Of a stretch of DNA of 64,000 nt, positions 54,715-63,788 are shown piece after piece; position 1 is the first letter of the stretch; the number at the start of each line of letters is the position of its first letter. The notes under the pieces were generated by a model. The model saw nothing but the letters and a program-made list of their open reading frames with translations, was not told the origin of the DNA and did not search any database. A program made the translations under genes and the position numbers. This stretch comes from Thermoleophilia bacterium (GTDB taxonomy: Bacteria > Actinomycetota > Thermoleophilia > Miltoncostaeales > Miltoncostaeaceae): contig JAGQUM010000005.1 of the NCBI GenBank assembly GCA_020438485.1, positions 1 to 64,000 on the forward strand. Direction: 5' to 3'.

Positions 54715-57700
54715 TGTCATACGTCGAGCTTCACGCCCACTCCGCGTTCAGCTTCCTCGACGGGGCGTCGTCCCCGCAGGAACTGGTCGACGCCGCCGCG
54801 ACCCAGGGTCACACCCACCTGGCGCTCACCGACCACGACGGGCTGTGCGGGTCGCTGGAGTTCGCGCACGCGGCGCGCGACGCGGGCGTCGTGCCCATCA
54901 CAGGGGCTGAGTTGACGCTGGACGACGGCACCCACATCACGCTCATCGCCCGCACCGGCTCCGGGTACCGCAACCTGTGCCGGCTCGTCACGCGCGCCCA
55001 CGCGCACACCCGCGACTCTCGCGACCGGCGGGCCACCGACCCCGCCCTGCCCGCCGCCACGCTGGAGGCCCACGCGGACGGGCTCATCTGCCTTACCGGA
55101 TGCCTCCAGCGTGGGCACGTCAGCGCGCCGCTGCGCGGCGGCGACCCGGGCGAGGCCCGCGCGCGCCTTTCCCGGCTACGCGGCTGGTTCGGCCCCGGCG
55201 GGGTATACGTGGAGATCCAGAACCCGCTCACGCGCGGCGGACGGGCACACGCCCGCGCGCTCGCCTCCCTGGGTGACGTGGCGCGGGTGCCCGTCGTGGC
55301 CACCGGCAACGTCCACGCCCACCACCCCCGCCGGGCGCTGCTGCAGGACGCGTTCGTCGCCATCCGCCACCGCCTCACGCTTGACGCGTCGGAGGGCGTG
55401 CGGCGAGGCAACCGCACGGCCGTGCTCCGGTCCCCCGCGGACACGGCCGCGGCGTTCCGTGACTTCCCCGGCGCCGTCGGGGCTACCCGCGCCATCGCGG
55501 AGCGCGTCGAGTTCGACCTCACCCGCGATCTCGGCTACGCGTACCCCGACTTCGCGTCGGGGCGGCCCGGCGAGACGTCGTCGGCGGCGCTCGCGCGCAT
55601 CTGCGCGTACGAGCTCGGGGCCCGCTACCCCAACGCCCGCAAGCGCGCCGACGCCCGCCGGCGGCTCGACCACGAGCTCGCGCTCATCGATCACCACGGC
55701 CTGGCGGGATTCTTCCTGCTGCACCGCGAGATTCTCGAGCTGGCCAGGGAGGTCGCCCTGGAGGTCCGCCCCGCCGGCTCGGCCCGCCGCTGGCTGCCGC
55801 CCGGGCGCGGGCGCGGGTCATCCGTGGGCTCCATCGTCTGTTACCTCACCGGGCTCTCCCACATCGACCCGGTCGCGAACGGCCTGTTCCTGGGCAGGTT
55901 CCTGAACCGCGACATGGCGTCGGTGCCCGACATCGACCTGGACTTCCCGCGCGACGTGCGCGAGCGGCTCATCGCCGAGATCATCGCCCGCTACGGCAAC
56001 GAGCACGCGGCGCTGGTGGCGGCGTTCCCCACGTTCCGCACACGCATGGCCATCCGCGAGCTGGGCGGGGCGCTCGCGCTGCCCGAGGGCGACATCGAGC
56101 GACTGGCCCGCATGGCCGACGGCTGGTCCCGCCCCTCCGAGCTCGCCGACGACCTGCGGCGCCTGCCCGACGCCGAGCAGAAGCTCGGGTCGTCGCGCTG
56201 GCGGGCGCTGGCGTTCCTGGCTGCAGAGGCGGCCGGGCTCCCCCGGCACCTGTCGCAGCACTCGGGGGGAATGGTCATCAGCGCCCAGCCGCTCGTGGAG
56301 TTGGTGCCGGTCGTGCCCGCCGCCTTCCCGGGCCGTCAGATGTGCCAGTGGAACAAGGACTCCTGCGCCGACGCGGGGTTCGTGAAGATCGACCTGCTGG
56401 GGCTGGGGATGCTGTCGGCGGTCGAGGAATGCGTGGACCTCATCGCCCGCTGTCGCGGCGAGCGCATCGACCTGTCGCGCATCGACTTCACCGACACTTC
56501 CGTCTACCGCGAGATCCAGAACGCCGACACGGTCGGCACGTTCCAGATCGAGAGCAGGGCGCAGATGCAGAGCCTGCTGCAGACGCGCCCCGAGAACCTC
56601 GACGACCTCACCATCCAGGTCGCGCTCATCCGCCCGGGCCCGGTGTCGGGCGGCGCCGTGCACCCGTACGTCAAGCACCGCCGGGCTCGCCGGGCCAACC
56701 CCGGCTTCGAGCCGCCATACGACCACCCGCTGCTGGCGCCCGTGCTGCGCGAGACGCTGGGCGTCGTGGTGTTCCAGGAGCAGGTGCTCGAGGTGGCGAT
56801 GGCGCTCGCCGGGTTCACCGCGGGCCAGGCCGAGGGGCTGCGCCGGGCCATGAGCCGCACCCGCAGCCGCGAGGCGATGCTGCGCATGTGGGGCGAGTTC
56901 CGCGACGGGGCCCGCGCGCGAGGCGTGGACGACGACGTCATCAGGACCGTGTTCACGAAGCTCGTCGGCTTCAGCAACTTCGGGTTCCCCAAGGCCCACT
57001 CTGCGGCGTTCGCCGTCCTGGCGTACCAGAGCGCGTGGCTACGCCGATACCATCCGGCGGAGTTCCTCGCGGCATTGCTCAACGCCCAGCCGATGGGTTT
57101 CTACCCCCCCGCCAGCCTCATCCGCGATGCGCAGCGCCGCGGCGTGACGGTGGTGGGGCCGTGCGTCAACCGCGGCGAGGCGCACTGCATCATCGAACCC
57201 GTCGCCGCGCCGGTGCGGCTGGCAACCACCCCGCGGGGATGGCGGGTGCGCGTCGGCCTGGGATACGTGCGCGAGGTGCGCGCCGACGCCGCCGCGAGGC
57301 TGGTGGGCGAGCGGTACGCGAACGGTCCGTTCCGCGACCTGGCCGACCTGGCGGCGCGCTGCGACCTGCGCCGCGAGCAACTGGCGCAGCTCATCCGCAG
57401 CGGGGCGTGCGACGCGTTCGGCGAGCCGCGGAGGCGCATGGCCTGGCACCTGTCCAGCCTCACCCGGCCGCAGGCCACCGGCACGGGACGCGCGCTGCAG
57501 CTGGCGCTGCCACTGCCCGTGCCCGACGCACCAGACCTGGCCGAGCCCGACCGGTTCGAACGAGTGGTCAACGACTACGAGACCATGGGGCTGTCGGCGG
57601 GCTGGCACCTGATGGCGCTCACCCGGCCCCACCTGCCCTCCGAGGCGGTCTCGGCTGCCGCGCTGCGCGACCTGCGCGACGGGGCCACCGTGACCGTGGC

Positions 57701-58013
57701 GGGGATGGTCACGGCCCGTCAGCGGCCCGCCACGGCCGGAGGGATCGTGTTCATGCTCCTGGAGGACGAGACGGGCCTCATCAACGTGGTGGTCCATCCC
57801 CCGGTCTACGAGGCCCACCGGGCGCTGCTGCGCGCCGAGCCGCTCGTGATCGTCCGCGGGCGGCTGCAGCACCGGGAACGCACCATCAACGTCATCGCCG
57901 CGTCGGTCGCCCCCTGCCCGGTGGCCCCCGAGAGGACGTCCGAGGCCGACGACGCGGCCCGCGTGCGGGCCGCGGTGCCCCCGGGCCAGCACTTCGGCCG
58001 GGGCCGGCGATGA
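54714..58013 (+). CDS. dnaE2: Error-prone DNA polymerase III alpha subunit DnaE2 (ImuC)
   Basis: A 1099-residue C-family polymerase used in damage-induced mutagenesis. The PHP domain begins SYVELHAHSAFSFLDGASS. The catalytic palm includes GRGSSVGSIVCYL and the aspartates of DIDLDFPRDVRE. QHSGGMVIS, QWNKDSCADAGFVKIDLLG and SNFGFPKAHSAAFAVLAYQ are family signatures. An OB fold (VTVAGMVTARQRPATAGG) lies near the C terminus. GTG 54714 gives the standard DnaE2 start and is part of a LexA box. It is expected to act with ImuB at 49181. The stop overlaps the start of the broken gene downstream. Confidence 0.95.
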   Translation: MSYVELHAHSAFSFLDGASSPQELVDAAATQGHTHLALTDHDGLCGSLEFAHAARDAGVVPITGAELTLDDGTHITLIARTGSGYRNLCRLVTRAHAHTRDSRDRRATDPALPAATLEAHADGLICLTGCLQRGHVSAPLRGGDPGEARARLSRLRGWFGPGGVYVEIQNPLTRGGRAHARALASLGDVARVPVVATGNVHAHHPRRALLQDAFVAIRHRLTLDASEGVRRGNRTAVLRSPADTAAAFRDFPGAVGATRAIAERVEFDLTRDLGYAYPDFASGRPGETSSAALARICAYELGARYPNARKRADARRRLDHELALIDHHGLAGFFLLHREILELAREVALEVRPAGSARRWLPPGRGRGSSVGSIVCYLTGLSHIDPVANGLFLGRFLNRDMASVPDIDLDFPRDVRERLIAEIIARYGNEHAALVAAFPTFRTRMAIRELGGALALPEGDIERLARMADGWSRPSELADDLRRLPDAEQKLGSSRWRALAFLAAEAAGLPRHLSQHSGGMVISAQPLVELVPVVPAAFPGRQMCQWNKDSCADAGFVKIDLLGLGMLSAVEECVDLIARCRGERIDLSRIDFTDTSVYREIQNADTVGTFQIESRAQMQSLLQTRPENLDDLTIQVALIRPGPVSGGAVHPYVKHRRARRANPGFEPPYDHPLLAPVLRETLGVVVFQEQVLEVAMALAGFTAGQAEGLRRAMSRTRSREAMLRMWGEFRDGARARGVDDDVIRTVFTKLVGFSNFGFPKAHSAAFAVLAYQSAWLRRYHPAEFLAALLNAQPMGFYPPASLIRDAQRRGVTVVGPCVNRGEAHCIIEPVAAPVRLATTPRGWRVRVGLGYVREVRADAAARLVGERYANGPFRDLADLAARCDLRREQLAQLIRSGACDAFGEPRRRMAWHLSSLTRPQATGTGRALQLALPLPVPDAPDLAEPDRFERVVNDYETMGLSAGWHLMALTRPHLPSEAVSAAALRDLRDGATVTVAGMVTARQRPATAGGIVFMLLEDETGLINVVVHPPVYEAHRALLRAEPLVIVRGRLQHRERTINVIAASVAPCPVAPERTSEADDAARVRAAVPPGQHFGRGRR

Positions 58014-58616
58014 GCGCCGCCACCCTCCGTGACGACACTGTGGTCCGCGACGGCGTCCGCCCCGCCCCGACCCGACGGCCCCCGAAACAGCAGGGACGCA
58101 TGAACCCGCCGCCCGTGACGCCCCCTGGGCCGCCCGCCGCATGGCCGTCGCGCGACGACGTCGCAGCCCACGGACGCGCCGGGCGGATCTCCGCGTACGT
58201 CGACGCGACGTGTTCGTGATGGCGGCGATCGCGCCGTCGACGCCGAGGAGCCACGGGCCGCCGCACCTCTGCTGGGCACCGGCCTGGCCACCTACCTCGC
58301 GCACGTCTTCAGCGAGATGATCGGCCACCACCTCGGCACGGGAGCAGGGGGCACGCGCCCGCCCGGGACGCGGCGCACGGGTGTGGTTCGCGCGGCCCAT
58401 CAGCACGTCCGCGGCGTTCCCGGCCGCCGCGCTCGCGACCTCCCGGGCGGGATGGGTCGAGGGCCGGACGGCGCTCGTGCCGCCATCGCGGCCTGGGCCG
58501 GGCTACTGGCGCTGCCGGTCACGGTGCTGTCCCGGGCGCCGGGCCGCACGAGTTCGCGGCGGGGTTCGCGCGGGCGGCGGCTCGTCGTCGCCGTGGAGGT
58601 CCTGCTGGAGCACTGA
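58010..58616 (+). pseudogene. Decayed gene for a small integral membrane protein
   Basis: ATG 58010 overlaps the dnaE2 stop as ATGA and reads 69 residues to a stop at 58219, ending RISAYVDATCS. A shift of frame at that point continues as VFVMAAIAPS. A third frame then reads LLGTGLATYLAHVFSEMIGHHLG, and near the end AAWAGLLALPVTVLS and LVVAVEVLLEH followed by the stop at 58614-58616. These pieces, in this order, resemble one actinobacterial membrane protein type (start RISAYVYGN, a middle YLAHVxAE, an end VAVKVLLGH) as I remember it. At least two frameshifts separate them, so the gene is probably inactive. Confidence 0.55.
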
Positions 58617-58626
58617 GGCCGCGCCC

Positions 58627-59685
58627 CTACCGGCAGGCACCCCCGCCGGACAGGCGCCCCACGACGGCCCGGGCCACGTCGGCGATGAACGCCTCCGACG
58701 CCCCCGAGTTGCTCCAGCCCATCACGCTCAGCACGATCGGCCCCCGCGGCGCGTACACGATGCCCGCGTCGGCCTTGATCTCGGTTGTGTACCCCGTCTT
58801 GTGGGCGACCGGCATGGACGCCGGGACGCCGGCGACGATCTTCGAGCGATCGCGCACCGACAGCAGCCGCCGCGTGATCTCCCGGCGCGTCACCATCGGC
58901 CCCACCCCCATGCGCCGCACGGGCCCGCGCCCGATGGACGCCTGATGCAGACCCACCATCAGCGTCGCCAGGTCGTACGGCGTGGCGACGTAGTTGGTGT
59001 AGAGCTCCGGCTGGGCGAGCGCGTCGACCGGGATGCGTTCCTGGTCGATGATGTACGGCCGCCGCACCAGCGAACGGGTCATGCCCGCCGCCCGCATCGT
59101 CGCGGTCACCCCGGCCGCGCCGGCGAGCGCGTCACCGCCGCCCTGCATGCCCAGCACCTGGTTGGCCGCGACATCGTCGGAGTCGATGATCATCCGGTCC
59201 AGCAGCGCGGCGGGCTCGCCGTGCGGGCGGCGCACCGCGTCCAGCAGGATCGCCGCCTTCAGCGTGCTGGCCGCGGGGAACGGCGCCCCCGCGTTGACCG
59301 CCGCTCCGCACCCCGTGACGAGGTTGCGCGCGTAGATCCCGTTGACGAACGGCGCCCCGGCGCTCAGCGCCTGGACGCGGCGCTGAAGGACCCGGTCGAC
59401 GCGCCCGCGCGACGTGCCGGCGGTGTGGGCGCGCGCGGGGAGCACCCACACGTCGTGCACGCCAGAGGCCCGTGCGCCGCGGAGGCCGACCGCCCTGACC
59501 CTCACCCGCCAGTGGCCCGAGGGCAGCCGCACCGCGAGCCGGCGGGGTCCGGGGCGCACCCGCAGGGCCGGCAGCGCCCTGCCGTCCACCGTGGGCACGA
59601 GCAGGCGCGTGCCGCCCCCGGTGCGCACCGCGATGGAGCCGTACACCACGGGGGCGGGGGCCACGACGGGCGCGGCGGGGATCAC
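58627..59685 (-). CDS. Beta-lactamase-fold serine hydrolase (class A-like) with altered active site
   Basis: A 352-residue protein. An N-terminal strand-rich domain (residues about 1-95) precedes a class A-like transpeptidase/beta-lactamase domain. The SxxK site is S140-T-L-K143, the SDN site reads SDD (169-171), and KTG is present in AHKTGYTTEIKADAG. The Glu166 region reads AQPELYTN, with Gln in place of the general base. These changes argue against penicillin hydrolysis and for a peptidase or wall-related role. GTG 59685 is the only start in the frame; no classical signal peptide is seen. Confidence 0.8.
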   Translation of the reverse strand: MIPAAPVVAPAPVVYGSIAVRTGGGTRLLVPTVDGRALPALRVRPGPRRLAVRLPSGHWRVRVRAVGLRGARASGVHDVWVLPARAHTAGTSRGRVDRVLQRRVQALSAGAPFVNGIYARNLVTGCGAAVNAGAPFPAASTLKAAILLDAVRRPHGEPAALLDRMIIDSDDVAANQVLGMQGGGDALAGAAGVTATMRAAGMTRSLVRRPYIIDQERIPVDALAQPELYTNYVATPYDLATLMVGLHQASIGRGPVRRMGVGPMVTRREITRRLLSVRDRSKIVAGVPASMPVAHKTGYTTEIKADAGIVYAPRGPIVLSVMGWSNSGASEAFIADVARAVVGRLSGGGACR

Positions 59686-59795
59686 GGCACGCCCCGTCCC
59701 GCGGCGCGCAGAACGCCCGCCGTCCCCGCCCCGGCGTCGAGACGCCGGCCCGCCCGGGGGTCAAGTGCTCCCGGTCCGGCGCCGATCACTAGGGC

Positions 59796-60305
59796 ATGAC
59801 GGGACGGACCCTGGCACGGATGCTGATGTTCGCGGGCGCGCTCACCGCCCCCGCGGCCGGAGCCGCGGGCGCGCCGAAGACCGCGAAGCAGGTGGAGGTC
59901 GGCGCCGGCGTGGTGCAGGCCACGAACGCGGTCCGCGCCAAGCACGGCCTTCCCCGCCTCCGCCCCGTTCGGACGCTCGCGCGGGCCGCGACCCGACACA
60001 GCACGTACCTGGCGACCACGGGCGAGTTCCGGCATGAGGACGCCGCCGGGCGCCCGTTCTGGGCCCGCATCATCAAGGCGGGCTACCCGCGCAACGCCAC
60101 GATGGCCGAGAACATCGCGCAGACCGCCGGCTGTGGACCCGCCAGCGTCGCCCAGGCCATGCGGATGTGGATGAACAGCGCGCCCCACCGGGCGAACATC
60201 CTCAACCCCAAGCTGCGCGCGATCGGCGTGGGAGCGGTCGCGAACGCCGACTGCACCGAGGTCTACTTCACGGTCGATTTCGGTTCGTCGACGAGGGGTC
60301 GTTAG
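59796..60305 (+). CDS. Secreted CAP/SCP-domain protein
   Basis: A 169-residue exported protein. A signal peptide (residues 1 to about 25, ending AGAAGA) is followed by a complete bacterial CAP domain: VVQATNAVRAKHGLPRLR, RHSTYLATTGEFRHEDAAG, AENIAQTAG, WMNSAPHRANILN, IGVGAV and YFTVDFGSS. The conserved His, Glu and His of the CAP cavity are present. Two cysteines (in GCG and DCTEV) could form a disulfide. The biological role of stand-alone CAP proteins in bacteria is not known. Confidence 0.9.
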   Translation: MTGRTLARMLMFAGALTAPAAGAAGAPKTAKQVEVGAGVVQATNAVRAKHGLPRLRPVRTLARAATRHSTYLATTGEFRHEDAAGRPFWARIIKAGYPRNATMAENIAQTAGCGPASVAQAMRMWMNSAPHRANILNPKLRAIGVGAVANADCTEVYFTVDFGSSTRGR

Positions 60306-60340
60306 CCCCGCCCCGCCCCCCGGCCGCACCTCCCGCCCGG

Positions 60341-60661
60341 TCAGGTCTGGAAGCTCTTGCCGCAGCCGCACGACGCGGTCGCGTTGGGGTTCTTGACGAC
60401 GAACCCGGCCCCCTGGAAGCTCTCCTCGTAGTCCACCTCGGCGCCCAGCAGGTACGGGACGCTGAAGCGGTCGATGATGAGGCGGGCACCGTCGTGCTCG
60501 ATGACCTCGTCGCCGTCCTTCGCGGACGCGAGCGTCATCGCGTACTCGAACCCGGAGCAGCCGCCCGGGGTGACCTCGAGGCGCAGTCCGCTCGCGGCGT
60601 CGTCCTCCTTGGCCAGCAGCCCGTTCAGGGCGGTGACGGCGGCGGGGGTGATCGTGACCAT
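60341..60661 (-). CDS. Iron-sulfur cluster carrier protein (ErpA/IscA/HesB family)
   Basis: A 106-residue A-type carrier that receives and delivers iron-sulfur clusters. The three ligand cysteines are in PGGCSGFEYAM and ASCGCGKSF at the C terminus. The start MVTITPAAVTALNGLL and the segment GARLIIDRFSVPYLLGAEVDYEE are family-typical. A GGAAGGACG ribosome site precedes the ATG. It is the second iron-sulfur related gene of the window, after the IscU-like/MnmA fusion. Whether it is the main carrier (ErpA) is not certain. Confidence 0.93.
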   Translation of the reverse strand: MVTITPAAVTALNGLLAKEDDAASGLRLEVTPGGCSGFEYAMTLASAKDGDEVIEHDGARLIIDRFSVPYLLGAEVDYEESFQGAGFVVKNPNATASCGCGKSFQT

Positions 60662-60785
60662 GGCGACGTCCTTCCGTGCGGGTGGCGTGCGGCCGGAGCC
60701 GCACCGCGATTGTGACAGAGGGCCCCGCCGCCCGCCAACGCGCGCCGTCGCACCCCCGTCGCCGCGGCCGTGGCTGCCCGGCCCG

Positions 60786-61442
60786 TCAGGCGTGGGCGGC
60801 GCGGTCGGCGGCCGCGTCGCGGCTCGCCTCGACCGTGACGGCGTCCTTCTCCTCCAGCTCGGCGGCGCGCGAGAACACCTCATCCGCGACGGGCGCGGGG
60901 ACCACGACCGCGCCGGCGCGGTCCGCGAAGACGAAGTCGCCGGGTACCACGGTGACGCCCCGCACCTGGACGGCCACGCCCGCGGCGTGCGGGGTGAGGA
61001 TCCCGTTCGCGGGGGCCACCGACTCGCCGCCGCAGTAGAGCGCCAGGCCCAGCTCGGCCAGCTCGTGGAGGTCGCGGAAACGGGCATCGGTGAGCGCCCC
61101 CGCGGCACCCTGGAACGCCGCCCGGGAGAGCTTCTTGCCGCCCGCCACCGCCTGCGCGGGCATGCCCCCGCACGACATCACCAGCGCGACGCCCTCCGGA
61201 TCATCGCCCACAGCCTCGTAGTACAGGCGGGCGAAGTCGTGCCGGCGCGCGTCGAACAGGTCCGCCCGGTGGGGTAGGAACGCGATCGTGGCCGCCCGGC
61301 CGAACAGGACGCGCCCCGGGGTGGGGCACACGAGGTCGTTGACCGTGCAGGGGTGGCGGTGAATCCCCGCCAGGCAGTCGTGGAGCGCGCTGGAGCTCAC
61401 GTGCGGCACCATCTGCGCGAGCGCGCGCTGTTTCTCGGTCAT
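60786..61442 (-). CDS. RraA-family aldolase/decarboxylase-like protein
   Basis: A 218-residue RraA-fold protein. The family includes RNase E inhibitors and 4-hydroxy-4-methyl-2-oxoglutarate aldolase/oxaloacetate decarboxylase enzymes. Visible features are VSSSALHDCLAG, VLFGRAATIAFLPHR, a GALTDARFRDLHELAELGL segment carrying the R-D pair of the metal site, and VRGVTVVPGDFVFADRAGAVVVP. With this metal pair an enzymatic role is more likely than RNase control, but the substrate is unknown. It stands alone between erpA-like and GGDEF genes. Confidence 0.85.
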   Translation of the reverse strand: MTEKQRALAQMVPHVSSSALHDCLAGIHRHPCTVNDLVCPTPGRVLFGRAATIAFLPHRADLFDARRHDFARLYYEAVGDDPEGVALVMSCGGMPAQAVAGGKKLSRAAFQGAAGALTDARFRDLHELAELGLALYCGGESVAPANGILTPHAAGVAVQVRGVTVVPGDFVFADRAGAVVVPAPVADEVFSRAAELEEKDAVTVEASRDAAADRAAHA

Positions 61443-61488
61443 CCCCCCGCCCCGGTCGCTGGTGGTCGTCGCCCGGCCCCCGACGAAT

Positions 61489-63159
61489 CTACACGGAGCC
61501 GACGGGCGCGCGATCGTCAGGGACGTCGCCCGCGTCCACCCGGCGCGGCGTCCGCCGCCCGTCGGGTCCGATCTCGCGGGGCCGGTGGACGTACACGAGA
61601 CCCTTGCCGCGCGACTTGCCCACGATGAGGGCGTGGTCGGCGTCGTCGAGGAGTTCGTCCAGCGGACGGTGGCCGTCGGAGATGGCGACGCCCGCCGTGG
61701 AGGCGACGTGGTGCGTCGCGGTCGACGTCTGGATGGGCGTGCGCGCCGATGCGCCCAGCAGCCGGCCCACGGCCGCCACCGCCTCGTCGCGCGCGAGGCC
61801 CGGCATGAGGATCATGAACTCGTCGCCGCCCATGCGGCACAGGTAGTCCTCGGGCCGCAGCGAGCCCGACAGGCGGCGCGCGAAGATGCCCAGCACCTCG
61901 TCGCCCTCTCCGTGGCCGTACGTGTCGTTGATCGCCTTGAACCCGTCCAGGTCCACGGCGACGACTCCCACCGGGGTGCCGCGGCCATCGGCCCGCTGCA
62001 TGATGCGGGCGCCGCGCGACAGGAGGTCCGCGCGGTTCGGCAGGCCCGTCAGGACGTCGGTGACGGCCCGCCGCTGCAGCGCGCCGAGCGACCGCGTCGC
62101 GGCGAGCAGCACCAGGAGGCTGAGGAGCGTCGCGAGCGACGATATCCCGACGACGACGAGGGCCTCGCGGCGGCGGGCGCCGAGCCCCTCCGTGAAGTCC
62201 GACACGGGGGCGTACGTCACGATGGTCCACGTCAGGCCCGGGCCCGGCTCGAAGCGGCGTCCCACGACGAAGTGAGGGACCCCGTCCACGTCCACGCGCA
62301 CGGACCCGCTGGGGTTGGCGCGGGTGAGGTAGCCGACGGCGCGCAGCACCCCCCGGCGAAGCGGGGTGGCGTCGCGCACCTCGGCGAGGCGCGGCGCCCC
62401 GTCGTCGCGGACGATCAGCGCGGCCTGGGGAACGCCCTGCGCGGCAATGACGCGGTGGGCGTCGTCGACGATGAACGACCGGGTGCCGGGGCTGGCGGCG
62501 GACTCGACGAGACGCCGCCCTACCTGGTCCGTCATCAGCGTCCCCTCGATGACCCCGGCGGTGCGTCCCGCGCGGCGCAGCGGCATCACCGCCGTGAGCG
62601 CGACGCCGCGGTAGTAGAGGGCGACGAACGGCGGCGTCCAGCGGAGCCCCGGGGCTGCGATCCCCGCCCGATACCAGGGGCGGGTGCGGGCGTCGTAGGG
62701 GTTCGGGCCGCCCCCGGCCGGCATCAGCGGGACGCCGTCCGCCCTGTAGACCTGGTCACGGGTCACGCCGCGCCCGTCGCCGGTCATGGTGAACAGGTGC
62801 CGCGGCGTCAGGCGCTGCGCCAGGACGAACCGCCCGTCGGGCCATCCCAGCGCCACCGACCGGAACATCGGATTTCGCACCAGCACCTCCGCCGACTCGC
62901 GCGCGACGGCGGGCAGCGCCTGCAACCCCGGCTCCCGCTGGACCTGGGCGCGAAGCACCCGGATCAGGCGTCCCACGCGGGCCATGTCCTCGCTGATGTC
63001 GTCGGACGAGCGATCGCCCGAGGCCGCCAGCGCCGCGAGGGCCCGCTGCTCGACGAGCCGCTCGTCCTCCCTGCCACGGACGGCGAGGATCGTGAACACC
63101 GTGACCGCCTGGGCAACCACGAGGACCAGCACGATGATGTAGCGAAGGCGTTGAGCCAA
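61489..63159 (-). CDS. Membrane diguanylate cyclase with double-Cache sensor
   Basis: A 556-residue protein with a first membrane helix at residues 6-27, an extracytoplasmic dCache-like sensor (residues about 30-320; NPYDARTRPWYRAG is the typical first pocket), a second helix at about 330-352 and a GGDEF domain (TDVLTGLPNRADLL, DLDGFKAINDTYGH, MGGDEF). The GGDEF residues are intact, so c-di-GMP synthesis is expected. The R-x-x-D inhibitory site five residues before GGDEF is not present (YLCRMGGDEF). The ligand is unknown; WY in the Cache pocket is common for amino acid sensors. Confidence 0.93.
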   Translation of the reverse strand: MAQRLRYIIVLVLVVAQAVTVFTILAVRGREDERLVEQRALAALAASGDRSSDDISEDMARVGRLIRVLRAQVQREPGLQALPAVARESAEVLVRNPMFRSVALGWPDGRFVLAQRLTPRHLFTMTGDGRGVTRDQVYRADGVPLMPAGGGPNPYDARTRPWYRAGIAAPGLRWTPPFVALYYRGVALTAVMPLRRAGRTAGVIEGTLMTDQVGRRLVESAASPGTRSFIVDDAHRVIAAQGVPQAALIVRDDGAPRLAEVRDATPLRRGVLRAVGYLTRANPSGSVRVDVDGVPHFVVGRRFEPGPGLTWTIVTYAPVSDFTEGLGARRREALVVVGISSLATLLSLLVLLAATRSLGALQRRAVTDVLTGLPNRADLLSRGARIMQRADGRGTPVGVVAVDLDGFKAINDTYGHGEGDEVLGIFARRLSGSLRPEDYLCRMGGDEFMILMPGLARDEAVAAVGRLLGASARTPIQTSTATHHVASTAGVAISDGHRPLDELLDDADHALIVGKSRGKGLVYVHRPREIGPDGRRTPRRVDAGDVPDDRAPVGSV

Positions 63160-63265
63160 GGATGCCTAACGGTCGAAACGGTTCACACGAGGCCCCCGGG
63201 GCCTCGGCACGACCGCGGTGGTCCTTTACCCGTTCGGGGTGGCGCGGTGACATCCCGCGCCACCG

Positions 63266-63745
63266 TCACGCCGTCTCGCCCGCCCGGTCCCTCACGTCGC
63301 TCCACGGGAACACGATCCACCGGTCGGTCCGCGCGCCCACGTAGTCGGCGCGGACCGTGCTGATGGGCTTCTCGTACAGGACCGCGCTGCGGGTGCGCCG
63401 GGCGTGGTTCAGGCACAGGTCGCGCACCACCTCGAGCGTGGCGCCGGTGTCGGCCACGTCGTCGGCGATCAGCAGGTTCATGTCCGCGATATCCCCCATC
63501 TGGAGCTGCGGCGGCAGGATGATCGGCTCACGCAGGCGCGCGTCGACCCCAGTGTAGAACTCGACGTTGATGAGGAACACGGACTTGATGCCCAGCGAGT
63601 AGGCGAGGGCGCCTGCCAGGAACAGCCCCCCGCGGGCGATGCCCAGCACCGCGTCGGGAACGAAACCGTCCGCCCGGATGTCCGCGGCCATCCGCTCGCT
63701 GACCGCGCCGAACGACTCCCACGTGAGGACCTCGCGCTCCGCCAT
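63266..63745 (-). CDS. Phosphoribosyltransferase-family protein
   Basis: A 159-residue type I PRTase. The PRPP-binding signature is MNLLIADDVADTGATLEVV, and DAVLGIARGGLFLAGALAY is the early loop. The family includes xanthine-guanine salvage enzymes (Gpt-like), which fit the ISTVRADYVGARTDRWIVFPW end, where a Trp-Ile/Val stacks the base. The ATG at 63745 gives the standard start; an upstream GTG would add a basic head not seen in the family. The base specificity is not certain. Confidence 0.88.
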   Translation of the reverse strand: MAEREVLTWESFGAVSERMAADIRADGFVPDAVLGIARGGLFLAGALAYSLGIKSVFLINVEFYTGVDARLREPIILPPQLQMGDIADMNLLIADDVADTGATLEVVRDLCLNHARRTRSAVLYEKPISTVRADYVGARTDRWIVFPWSDVRDRAGETA

Positions 63746-63788
63746 GGCCCCAAGGGTATCGGCCGGGCGGCGGCGAGCGGCATGACGG

